Positions 1 to 5,841 of a stretch of 7,707 nucleotides of DNA are shown in pieces. Position 1 is the first letter of the stretch. Every line of letters begins with the position of its first letter. The stretch is from Candidatus Saccharimonadota bacterium. Lineage in GTDB: Bacteria > Patescibacteriota > Saccharimonadia > Saccharimonadales > Saccharimonadaceae. The stretch lies in contig WRKS01000017.1 of NCBI GenBank assembly GCA_009778015.1, forward strand, positions 1 through 7,707, read 5' to 3'. Under the pieces are notes generated by a model that was not told the DNA's origin, searched no databases, and saw nothing but the letters and a program-made list of their open reading frames with translations. Position numbers and translations under genes: made by a program.

Positions 1-401
1 ACAAAACCGCGATGACCAAGACCTACCAAGAGAACCAGCCGGTTGAGCGATTGATAGTGGCGGATTTGGCTGGTAATAAGGCGGAAGCGACAGTGATGAT
101 AGGCAACATTGACAAGACGCCGCTGATTGTTACGAGCGTTTGGCATAGCGAGACCGGGCCGACCCGCAATAACGTGTCGGTGACTTTTGCAGTAAACAAG
201 GAGATTGAGTTGCCGGAGGGGTGGCGTTTTAGATATAACGCGCAAGTTTATAGCCGGTTGTTTACGGCGAGTTGGTCGGGCGGTTTGTTGATTCGGGATT
301 TGGCCGGCAATACCGCGACGGTGCCGATTAGAGTAAGTATTGACCGGAGTTTGCCGGGCCCGATTATAGAACCTGAAGGTCATGACGACGAATTAGAATA
401 A
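1..401 (+). CDS. C-terminal part of an Ig-like repeat surface protein (5' end outside window)
   Basis: The frame is open from the left edge, and the first ATG (position 12) has no ribosome binding site, so I read this as the 3' end of a longer gene rather than a 129-residue protein. Two related units are visible: 'DLAGNKAEATVMIGNIDKTP' at residues 18-37 and 'DLAGNTATVPIRVSIDRS' at residues 96-113, both counted from the ATG at 12. The spacing gives a repeat of about 78 residues. The D-x-AGN turn followed by a beta strand and I-D-[KR] is typical of bacterial Ig-like or cadherin-like tandem domains in secreted or surface-attached proteins. The tail is acidic (EGHDDELE) with no LPxTG motif or membrane anchor, so any anchor must lie upstream. 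A role in adhesion or cell-surface contact is inference. The last 38 bases overlap the end of the convergent tilS gene. Confidence 0.7.
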   Translation, partial: KTAMTKTYQENQPVERLIVADLAGNKAEATVMIGNIDKTPLIVTSVWHSETGPTRNNVSVTFAVNKEIELPEGWRFRYNAQVYSRLFTASWSGGLLIRDLAGNTATVPIRVSIDRSLPGPIIEPEGHDDELE

Positions 402-1434
402 ATCTATTGTTGGTTAACTGAAACCGCTTTTGCGGTTTATAGGTGCGGATGGCCTGAAGCAGGCGCGAGAGCTCGGGGCGAGTGGTTTTGATGCCGTTTT
501 GTAGTAATAGATGGCGCAATAATTCAAGGGCAAGAGGATCGTCTAGCCTCTTATACAGTAACCTGCGCGAGATTAACCCCTCAGGTGCAGCGTCAACTTC
601 GCCCATCGCCATGGGGAAGTTGCGCTTCGCTCTCAGGCTGCCGCCTTCCGAGATGCCCTTTGGGGCTAATCTCGCGCAGTCCCCCTCACATGCTTCGGCA
701 ACAGAAAATAGGCGGCGCAAGACTTCCTCAATTTCATTAGAAATTGCTACTTGGCGGTTGCGGAGTTGCAGCAGTTGCCGTTTGGTGTCAAAAGGGAGGG
801 CTGCGGTTTTTTGGCGCAGGCGATTGCGTAGGTATTTGGTGGATTGGTTGGTGCTATCCTCACGCCATTTGATGCCAAGGTCGCGGGCGAGGCTTTTAAT
901 TTCGGATTTTTCTAGTTCTAGGAGCGGGCGGATGTAGTGGTCGCGATTAAGAACGGCGAGGCCGCGCCAGCCGGTGCCGCGCGAGAGGTTGATGGCGATG
1001 GTTTCTACGAGGTCGTCCAGATGATGAGCGGTCGCGATAACCCGCACCAATTTCTTGCCTCGCAAAACAGCCGGGGCTTTGGCAGCCCCTCTTGCGCCAA
1101 GAGTCTCTCCTCGCTCAGTTGGGCATTCAGCGCCAGCTGAACTCAAAGAGTCTCTTGGGCAATTCACCCTGCATTGCTCGGCAAAGAATTGGTGCCGAGC
1201 TCTCCTTGCCGTGTCCTCGCTGTCGCTTGGCAGGGTGGCGCGCTCACTTACAAATTCCAGATTGTGCTGATTGGCGAAGTTTTGGACCAGCCTTTCGTCC
1301 TCGTCGCTGTCGGGGCGGAGTCCGTGGTTAAAATGGGCGACTTTTGCATTGGCGCCGCTTGCGGCAAAAAGGTAGGCTAGCAGCATGCTGTCAACTCCGC
1401 CGCTTACAGCGAGGAGAATATTATTTTTTGACAT
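364..1434 (-). CDS. tilS: tRNA(Ile)-lysidine synthase TilS, short form with two in-frame insertions
   Basis: TilS uses ATP to attach lysine to C34 of tRNA-Ile(CAU), so the tRNA reads AUA as isoleucine. Visible motifs: the N-type ATP PPase loop SGGVDS (residues 11-16), HFNHGLR (34-40), TAHHLDD..ET (135-145), NLSRGTGWRGL (149-159), RPLLELEKSEI (169-179) and DSTN...YLRNRLRQ (193-208). I start at the ATG at 1434. The upstream ATG at 1479 would add 15 residues ahead of a P-loop that normally lies near the N-terminus. The protein has 356 residues, but about 39 (252-291) and roughly 30 (about 88-125) sit in two stretches that break the usual spacing and coincide with palindromic DNA (563-679 and 1044-1195). 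Without them the core is about 285 residues, consistent with a short TilS lacking the extra C-terminal domain of the E. coli enzyme. No clear SD is seen. The start overlaps the sugar transferase stop by 14 bases, suggesting coupled translation. Confidence 0.93.
   Translation of the reverse strand: MSKNNILLAVSGGVDSMLLAYLFAASGANAKVAHFNHGLRPDSDEDERLVQNFANQHNLEFVSERATLPSDSEDTARRARHQFFAEQCRVNCPRDSLSSAGAECPTERGETLGARGAAKAPAVLRGKKLVRVIATAHHLDDLVETIAINLSRGTGWRGLAVLNRDHYIRPLLELEKSEIKSLARDLGIKWREDSTNQSTKYLRNRLRQKTAALPFDTKRQLLQLRNRQVAISNEIEEVLRRLFSVAEACEGDCARLAPKGISEGGSLRAKRNFPMAMGEVDAAPEGLISRRLLYKRLDDPLALELLRHLLLQNGIKTTRPELSRLLQAIRTYKPQKRFQLTNNRFILIRRHDLQVL
421..438 (+). terminator. Short perfect hairpin 20 bases after the Ig-like gene; possible terminator
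   Basis: AAACCGC (421-427), a TTTT loop and GCGGTTT (432-438) form a perfect 7-bp stem. It starts 20 bases past the TAA of the plus-strand gene, where an intrinsic terminator would be expected. Only three T residues end the stem and no longer T tract follows, so the call is weak. The hairpin lies inside the 3' part of tilS on the other strand. Confidence 0.3.
563..679. repeat. Palindromic element copy A, inside tilS
   Basis: This 117-bp segment, exactly 39 codons, is bounded by inverted arms at 563-580 and 662-679 that pair at 17 of 18 positions. Inside are hairpin I (cccat-CGCC-atggg, 602-615, extended by outer pairs 594-600 with 616-622) and hairpin II (agg-CTGCCG-cct, 635-646, with tctc/gaga outside it at 631-634 and 650-653). 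The same architecture and much of the sequence recur at 3889-4007. In the tilS frame it encodes residues 252-291, a stretch the TilS fold does not need. I infer an inserted repeat that keeps the frame open, similar in behaviour to Rickettsia palindromic elements. No clear target-site duplication is seen. Confidence 0.8.
1044..1195. repeat. Inverted-repeat segment C, inside tilS
   Basis: Arms at 1044-1070 and 1169-1195 are complementary at 21 of 27 positions, with mismatches clustered in pairs. Between them are perfect hairpins ggggct-ttggc-agcccc (1073-1089) and ttcagc-gcca-gctgaa (1126-1141), and a direct repeat aagagtctct (1099-1108 and 1146-1155). The segment covers the spot where TilS has about 30 extra residues between HQFFAE and VIATAHH. 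The outer arms also encode normal-looking TilS sequence, so the exact insert boundaries are unclear. It may be a diverged or reversed relative of copies A and B (the hairpin tips share CTGCC and TGGCG), but the alignment is too weak to settle this. Confidence 0.5.
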
Positions 1435-2065
1435 TTTTTTGAACAGGAACGGTAGTTTTTGCGTGCTCCATGTAAACACCGTCGCCTACGATAACTGTCG
1501 TGAAGGTGCGGACTACGGAGAGACAGTCGATTTTGAGGGAAAGGTGATTCAAATAATATTGATCGAGCTTAAAGCGTTCTTCTTCGAAGCTGTCGGCGCC
1601 GCCAAGATTATTGCGGCCATTAACTTGCGCCCAACCGGTAATGCCGGGGCGCAGAGAGTGAACACCGTGTTTTTGGCGGAGCGTATTAGTGGTTTTTTCG
1701 GATGGCAGGACTGGGCGGGGACCGATGAGAGCCATTTCGCCTCTTAGGACGTTAACCAGTTGCGGTAGTTCGTCAAACGAGGAGACGCGCAAGATCGAGC
1801 CAAAACGAGTGATAAACTTGCTTGGGTCGAATTCGGTCGGCGCTTTGTTGGGGGCATCCATGGTCATAGTGCGGAACTTATACATCACAAAGTGTTTGCC
1901 GTCCTTGCCGACGCGTTTCTGGCGGCGGATGGCCGGGCCGTCGCTTTCTAACTTAATAATAAGCGCGACTAAAAAAAATGGTGCCGCAAGCACCGTCAAG
2001 CCCACCAACGCGAACACGAAATCTCCGGCTCGCTTGACCTGACAATAAGTGATTTTTTGCGCCAT
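1421..2065 (-). CDS. Bacterial sugar transferase (polyprenyl-phosphate sugar-1-phosphate transferase, small monotopic type)
   Basis: This 214-residue protein belongs to the bacterial sugar transferase family (WcaJ/PglC-like catalytic domain). It would move a sugar-1-phosphate from a nucleotide sugar onto undecaprenyl phosphate at the inner membrane face, the first step of a surface glycan or glycoprotein pathway. Visible signatures: a KR..D start (11-15), one hydrophobic segment (about 16-37) expected to form a re-entrant membrane hairpin, GPAIRRQKRVGKDGKHF (43-59), YKFRTM (62-67), a catalytic Asp-Glu pair within SSFDELPQL (98-99), MALIGPRP (111-118) and PGITGWAQVNGRN (140-152). The four-helix N-terminal extension of WcaJ-type enzymes is absent, so it is a minimal PglC-like form; the sugar cannot be told from sequence. 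The start at 2065 gives the complete family N-terminus. No SD is visible, but a promoter-like pair lies just upstream. The last 14 bases overlap the tilS start. Confidence 0.92.
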   Translation of the reverse strand: MAQKITYCQVKRAGDFVFALVGLTVLAAPFFLVALIIKLESDGPAIRRQKRVGKDGKHFVMYKFRTMTMDAPNKAPTEFDPSKFITRFGSILRVSSFDELPQLVNVLRGEMALIGPRPVLPSEKTTNTLRQKHGVHSLRPGITGWAQVNGRNNLGGADSFEEERFKLDQYYLNHLSLKIDCLSVVRTFTTVIVGDGVYMEHAKTTVPVQKNVKK

Positions 2066-2076
2066 ATCTAGTCATT

Positions 2077-2105
2077 ACTATACACCATTAGTCTAAGAAT
2101 AGCAA
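2077..2105 (-). promoter_or_regulatory. Putative promoter of the sugar transferase-tilS unit
   Basis: Read on the minus strand, TTGCTA (2105-2100) and TATAGT (2082-2077) are separated by 17 bases, matching the sigma-70 consensus at 4 of 6 and 5 of 6 positions. Transcription would start near 2070, leaving about five bases before the ATG at 2065. The -35 lies in one copy of a small duplicated sequence (see 2092-2205). Confidence 0.4.
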
Positions 2106-2205
2106 CCCTTTCCGAAGCATGAGGGGTAAACCGTCCGCGTCATCTAGAATTAGCAACTCTCCCCCCTCAGCCCTAGGGGAGGATGGCTATTCTTAGATGA
2201 CGCGG
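2092..2205. repeat. Hairpin at the pilB 3' end with a duplicated arm
   Basis: This covers most of the 127-base spacer between the PilB-type gene and the sugar transferase. Arms 2135-2154 and 2186-2205 are complementary at 17 of 20 positions, with a perfect outer 12 bp, and the inner ctcccc/ggggag can extend the stem. The right arm includes the last codons and stop of the PilB gene. A second left arm at 2093-2109 pairs with 2180-2196 at 15 of 17 positions. The two left arms are diverged direct repeats (tctaagaatagcaacc and tctagaattagcaact), so only one can pair at a time. No T tract follows the stem on the minus strand, so this is not a classical terminator; transcript 3'-end protection or a mobile hairpin are alternatives. 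Confidence 0.65.
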
Positions 2206-3869
2206 GCGATCTCAGACAAGGTGGTTTCGCCGGCTAGGACGGCGAGGATGCCTTTTTGCTCTAGGGTGAGCATGCCGTCGGCGCGGGCGGCTTTTTCAAT
2301 CGCTTCGGCGTTGACATCAGTAACATCGCCACGGAGGAATTTTTGGATTTCTTCGTCCACAATCAGTTGCTCCATGAGGCAGAAGCGGCCAGAGTAACCA
2401 AAAGGGGCGGCTTCGCTAATGACTGGGTCGTAGAGCTTGAAGGCGGCAAGGTTGATGTTGCGCGAGGTGAGTTCCTCGGGTGCGACGCCTTCCAGGACTT
2501 TAGTAATATAGCTCTTTTCGGCGGCGGTCGGGTCGCGTTCCTGCTTACCTTCGGTCAGTTTGCGGACAAGCCGTTGGGCGATAACCATGCGGACGCTGCT
2601 TGCAAAAATCGGGTTTTGGCCGATTAGGTCAATCATGCGGGCGAAGGCGGCGGACGCCGAGTTGGCGTGGAAGGACGACAAAACCAAGTGGCCGGTGATG
2701 GAGGCTTGGATGGCGGTCCGCGCGGTGTCTTTGTCGCGGATCTCGCCGACCATCACAACGTCGGGGTCAAGGCGGAGGACGCTTCGCAAAGCGCCGGCGA
2801 ATTCTGCACCCTCGGTGGTCTTAATCGGCACTTGCGAGATACCGGCGATGCTAAACTCAATCGGGTCCTCTAGGGTAATAATCTTGCGGTCGTTAGTGTT
2901 AAGGGCGTTCAAAATAGAATAAAGGGTGGTGGATTTACCGGAGCCGGTGGGGCCAACCATTAGGGCGAGGCCGCGCGGGTGGCTGATAATCTCTTGCAGA
3001 GTCTCGCGTTCGCGCTTGCTAATGCCAAGTAAATCAAGGTTAAGCAAGCTCTCGTTAAAGTTAAAGAGACGGAGCACGGCGTCTTGGCCGAATAAAGTCG
3101 GGACGGTCTCAATACGGATGTTAAGCGTGTGAGTGTGGCCGTCGCGGGTGATGTCTTTGTGAATGTGGCCGGATTGCGGCTTGCTGCTGGCGAGCGAGAG
3201 ATTGGCGCGCGAGCCAAGTTCGCCCATCAGGATACGGTAGCGTTCGCGGTGGAGTTCGGCGATAACGTGGAGCATGCCGTCCACGCGGAGGCGGACGCGG
3301 ATGGCGTCGCGGAGGTTTTCAATGTGGATGTCGGAGGCGCCGAGCAGGTCGGCTTGCTCAATCAAGAAGTCAAAGACTTGGCCGACGGCGACGGTGTTAA
3401 GAGTCTGGCTGACTTTGGCGAGAGTCTCGCTGTCGCCTTGGTTAGCGATCTTGATGTCGTCGTAAATGACGACTTCCGGCGGGTCGTAGCGGAGCATCCA
3501 GGTGCGGTAGGCGGTTTCGGAGATGAGGGCGAACTCAACGTGTTCGCCGAGGTCTTTATACTTTTGCGACAGGTTCAAGATGACGCTGCGAGGGGTAGCC
3601 GACGTGACAAAAAAGCGGAACGGCTGCTCGCCGCCGCCGCGTTTGAAGGGCACGGCGAAGTTTTTGTGCATCTCTGGTATGGTCATCATGTCGTCCCAAT
3701 TTTCTACTAGGGGCGATTCGTCCTCAAAGGCGCGGGTGTCAACATAAGGCAAGCCTAAAATAGAGGCGCGGCGAGCGGTCGCGGCCTCTTCGTTCTCGCG
3801 GCGCGAATCTTGCTTGCGCTGTTCGCTCTCGGCCTGTCGTTTGGCTGTGCCGTCGTCAAAACTTGCCAT
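2193..3869 (-). CDS. pilB: GspE/PilB-type secretion ATPase (type IV pilus extension motor)
   Basis: This 558-residue protein belongs to the type II/IV secretion ATPase family, cytoplasmic hexamers that drive assembly of type IV pili or pseudopili. A charged, probably coiled N-terminus (1-35) is followed by an MshEN-like domain (about 36-130, LGLPYVDTRAF near its start) and the N2 segment with GASDIHIE (177-184) and RVRLRVDGML (191-200). The motor has Walker A GPTGSGKST (306-314, K312), an Asp box ITLEDPIEF (331-339), Walker B VVMVGEIRD (371-379, E376) and a His box ending in SSFHANSA (398-405). The tetracysteine zinc module common in GspE/PilB after RLVRKL is missing: that loop (about 439-475) has no Cys, and C497 is the only one I see. 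The start at 3869 has a good SD, GGGAAGGA, five bases upstream. pilB is used because of the pilus/secretion context; gspE would fit equally. Confidence 0.92.
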   Translation of the reverse strand: MASFDDGTAKRQAESEQRKQDSRRENEEAATARRASILGLPYVDTRAFEDESPLVENWDDMMTIPEMHKNFAVPFKRGGGEQPFRFFVTSATPRSVILNLSQKYKDLGEHVEFALISETAYRTWMLRYDPPEVVIYDDIKIANQGDSETLAKVSQTLNTVAVGQVFDFLIEQADLLGASDIHIENLRDAIRVRLRVDGMLHVIAELHRERYRILMGELGSRANLSLASSKPQSGHIHKDITRDGHTHTLNIRIETVPTLFGQDAVLRLFNFNESLLNLDLLGISKRERETLQEIISHPRGLALMVGPTGSGKSTTLYSILNALNTNDRKIITLEDPIEFSIAGISQVPIKTTEGAEFAGALRSVLRLDPDVVMVGEIRDKDTARTAIQASITGHLVLSSFHANSASAAFARMIDLIGQNPIFASSVRMVIAQRLVRKLTEGKQERDPTAAEKSYITKVLEGVAPEELTSRNINLAAFKLYDPVISEAAPFGYSGRFCLMEQLIVDEEIQKFLRGDVTDVNAEAIEKAARADGMLTLEQKGILAVLAGETTLSEIARVI

Positions 3870-3874
3870 AAGTA

Positions 3875-3882
3875 TCCTTCCC
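3875..3882 (-). promoter_or_regulatory. Ribosome binding site of the PilB-type gene
   Basis: GGGAAGGA on the minus strand, five bases before the ATG at 3869. It supports this start and lies only six bases from the edge of palindromic copy B, so folding of the repeat in mRNA could affect access to it. Confidence 0.7.
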
Positions 3883-3888
3883 GGCTAT

Positions 3889-4007
3889 CCGCGCAGAACC
3901 AGCGCCACTCAGCACGCCGTCTCCTCCACCCGTCGCCACGGGGTCGGAGCGTCTCGCTCTCGCGCTGCCGCGCTCCGAGAGTCTTCGTGGCGCTAGATCT
4001 TGCGCGG
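3889..4007. repeat. Palindromic element copy B, between virB4 and pilB
   Basis: This 119-bp segment fills most of the 169-base gap between virB4 (ends 4039) and pilB (starts 3869). The ends pair: 3889-3895 with 4001-4007 (7 of 7) and 3901-3908 with 3987-3994 (8 of 8), separated by a small internal loop. Inside are hairpin I (cccgt-CGCC-acggg, 3929-3942) and hairpin II (gcg-CTGCCG-cgc, 3962-3973, with tctc/gaga outside it). Length, order, loop sequences and stem positions match copy A in tilS, and several stem positions differ by paired, compensatory changes. On the minus strand it lies in an open frame (4014-3856, 52 residues) whose product resembles the copy A peptide. That frame has no good SD, so I do not call it a gene. 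Confidence 0.8.
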
Positions 4008-4038
4008 TTGTCATGATAATAGACCCCACCATTCTATA

Positions 4039-5841
4039 TCAGCGACTGGTGGTGACCAGCGCTTCCTCCGTATGTGATGCGATAATTTGGATGTGGGCGT
4101 GAGACGGCCCGGCAAAGAAGAGGCCTTGTCCGACTGGGAAGTTGCCGAGTCGCTTGCGCTCTTCATCGGTGAGCTTAAAGACATCGGAGAGGACGTCAAC
4201 GGCGGCGGGGTGTTGCTTAAGAAGTAGCTGCATGCTGGCGTTACCGACGATGGCGCGGCCCATGCGGCTAGACATAAAGTCCTCCACGTCTTGAGTAATG
4301 GTTGTTAGGCCGAGGAGGTATTTGCGGGCGCGCTTGGCGAGGCTAAAGAGGAAGTTGGCGCTGTCCTCATATTTCATCAGCTGCCAGGCCTCGTCCACGA
4401 TTAGCATGCGGCGGCGGCGGTCGGCGCGGACGACGTTCCAGATGTGGGAAAGGACGATATACATGGCGATGGGGCGGAGCTCGTCCTCAAGGTCGCGGAT
4501 GTTAAAGACGACCATTTGGTTATTGATGTCAATGTTGCTCTGTTGCGAGAAAATACCGGCGAAGGTGCCGCTGGTGTATTTGCGGAGACGTTGGGCAAGC
4601 TCGGGGCCGGTTGAGCCCATGTGGAGTAAGGTGTCATAGAGGTTGGCGATGGTTGGTGGTTGGTTGTTGTGGGTTAGTGGGTCGGCCGTGATACCGGCGC
4701 GGGCGTAGGTGTCAATTAGGGCTTGGTCTAGGTCGGCTTCCTCTACCGGCGTCAAAAAGGTGGATTCGGCGCCGTTAGCTTGGACTTGGCGCTGGCCGAC
4801 CATGAGGCGGAAGAGGCCATGGAGGGTAACAAGGTTAGAACGGAGACTGTCGCCGGCGTCCTCGGAGCCGACAATGCGTGGCAAGTCAAACGGGTTGATG
4901 CGGACGTCGGAGTTAAGGCTGAGCCTAATGTAGGAGCCGCCAACAGCGTCGCACATCTTTTGATACTCGTTTTCCGGGTCAATGATGAGGATTTCGGTGC
5001 CAACCATCATAGAGCGGAGCGCCTCTAGCTTGACGGCAAACGACTTACCGGCACCGGATTTGGCGAAGACGGTCATATTGGCGTTTTCTAGAGAGAAGCG
5101 GTCAAAGATAACCAAGCCGTTGTTATGCATGTTGACGCCGTAAAGCACGCCGCTGTCTTGGGTCAGATCGGCGGAGGTGAAGGGGAAGGAGGTGGAAATC
5201 GCGCCGGTGTCCATGTTGCGGCGAATTTGCAATTGGTCGGTGGCTTGCGGCATGATGGAGTTAAGCGCCGGCTCTTGCTGGCTGGTCGCGACTTTGGTCA
5301 TAATCATTTGCTGGCCAAGGATAGTCTCAACCCGGTTTTGGCTTTCGCCGAGCTCCTCAAGGGTGTTAGCCCAGATGGTAATATAAAGACCAAAACGGAA
5401 GAACTTTTCGGCGCCGAGCTGGAGTTTGTCGCGGAGTTCTTCGGCGTCGGCGGTAGCGGCCTCTAACTCAGGGTCGCGGACCATGCCGCGCTCATTGTTG
5501 ACTTGCATGGAAGCCTCAAGTTGAGTTACTTTTTTACGCAAGTTTTTCATGATGACGGCGGTATCAATCGGGTAGATAAACATGGAAACGTCTAGGACTT
5601 CGTCTAAGTTAATGATTGGGCTGAGCCAACCGGTGTAGAGCATGCGTGGGTAGGCGTAAACAAAGATGGTGCGGCCGAATTTGGTGCCGAGTTGGAAGTA
5701 GCTGCTTTTGATTTCGTAGCTGGATGGCGAGATAAGATCGCGAAGGGTAGTCACACCGGTGTTAAAGGCGTGCTCGGTCTCGGCGTCCTCTAGAAAGCGT
5801 TGCTGGGCGGCGATTTGGGCTGCGGTTAGTTTTTTGGCCAT
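4039..5841 (-). CDS. virB4: VirB4/TraC-family conjugation-type ATPase
   Basis: This 600-residue protein is a VirB4-type motor, an AAA+-like (HerA/FtsK fold) ATPase that powers type IV secretion or pilus assembly at the inner membrane. The N-terminal third (about 30-220) matches the VirB4 N-terminal region. The C-terminal motor shows Walker A FAKSGAGKSF (259-268, K266), IIDPENEYQKM (286-296) followed by GGSYIRLS..INPFDL as in VirB4 proteins, Walker B MLIVDEAWQLM (479-489, D483 E484) and LTTITQD (512-518). Length is below the roughly 800 residues of classical VirB4, and some missing N-terminal sequence appears to be supplied by the preceding TraC-like gene. The start at 5841 has GAGGAG eight bases upstream (5855-5850), and its ATG shares one base with the upstream stop (TAATG), so the two proteins are probably made in fixed ratio. 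The stop is TGA. Confidence 0.93.
   Translation of the reverse strand: MAKKLTAAQIAAQQRFLEDAETEHAFNTGVTTLRDLISPSSYEIKSSYFQLGTKFGRTIFVYAYPRMLYTGWLSPIINLDEVLDVSMFIYPIDTAVIMKNLRKKVTQLEASMQVNNERGMVRDPELEAATADAEELRDKLQLGAEKFFRFGLYITIWANTLEELGESQNRVETILGQQMIMTKVATSQQEPALNSIMPQATDQLQIRRNMDTGAISTSFPFTSADLTQDSGVLYGVNMHNNGLVIFDRFSLENANMTVFAKSGAGKSFAVKLEALRSMMVGTEILIIDPENEYQKMCDAVGGSYIRLSLNSDVRINPFDLPRIVGSEDAGDSLRSNLVTLHGLFRLMVGQRQVQANGAESTFLTPVEEADLDQALIDTYARAGITADPLTHNNQPPTIANLYDTLLHMGSTGPELAQRLRKYTSGTFAGIFSQQSNIDINNQMVVFNIRDLEDELRPIAMYIVLSHIWNVVRADRRRRMLIVDEAWQLMKYEDSANFLFSLAKRARKYLLGLTTITQDVEDFMSSRMGRAIVGNASMQLLLKQHPAAVDVLSDVFKLTDEERKRLGNFPVGQGLFFAGPSHAHIQIIASHTEEALVTTSR

Noticed and set aside
482..1380. 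Several plus-strand open frames (67-151 residues) across the tilS region
   Set aside because: They lack SD sites and domains and are antisense to a clearly recognisable TilS. Open frames on both strands here partly reflect the palindromic insertions.
1435..1479. Upstream start of tilS adding 15 residues
   Set aside because: The P-loop SGGVDS normally lies about 10 residues from the start, as it does from the ATG at 1434. The longer form would deepen the overlap with the sugar transferase without a better SD.
2135..2205. Classical rho-independent terminator after pilB
   Set aside because: The stem is long and includes coding bases, but no T tract follows it on the minus strand.
3129..3710. 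193-residue plus-strand open frame
   Set aside because: It lies wholly antisense to the pilB motor gene, whose Walker and Asp box motifs are intact. It has no recognisable domain and looks like a by-product of the biased codon use of the real gene.
563..4007. CRISPR array from the related repeats
   Set aside because: Only two or three copies exist, about 3.3 kb apart for A and B, each a self-complementary element of about 120 bp. There is no regular spacer pattern and no cas gene.
3856..4014. 52-residue minus-strand open frame through copy B as a real gene
   Set aside because: It has no good ribosome binding site and consists almost entirely of repeat sequence, with Arg/Ser/Gly-rich composition. 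Kept only as a finding about coding potential of the repeat.
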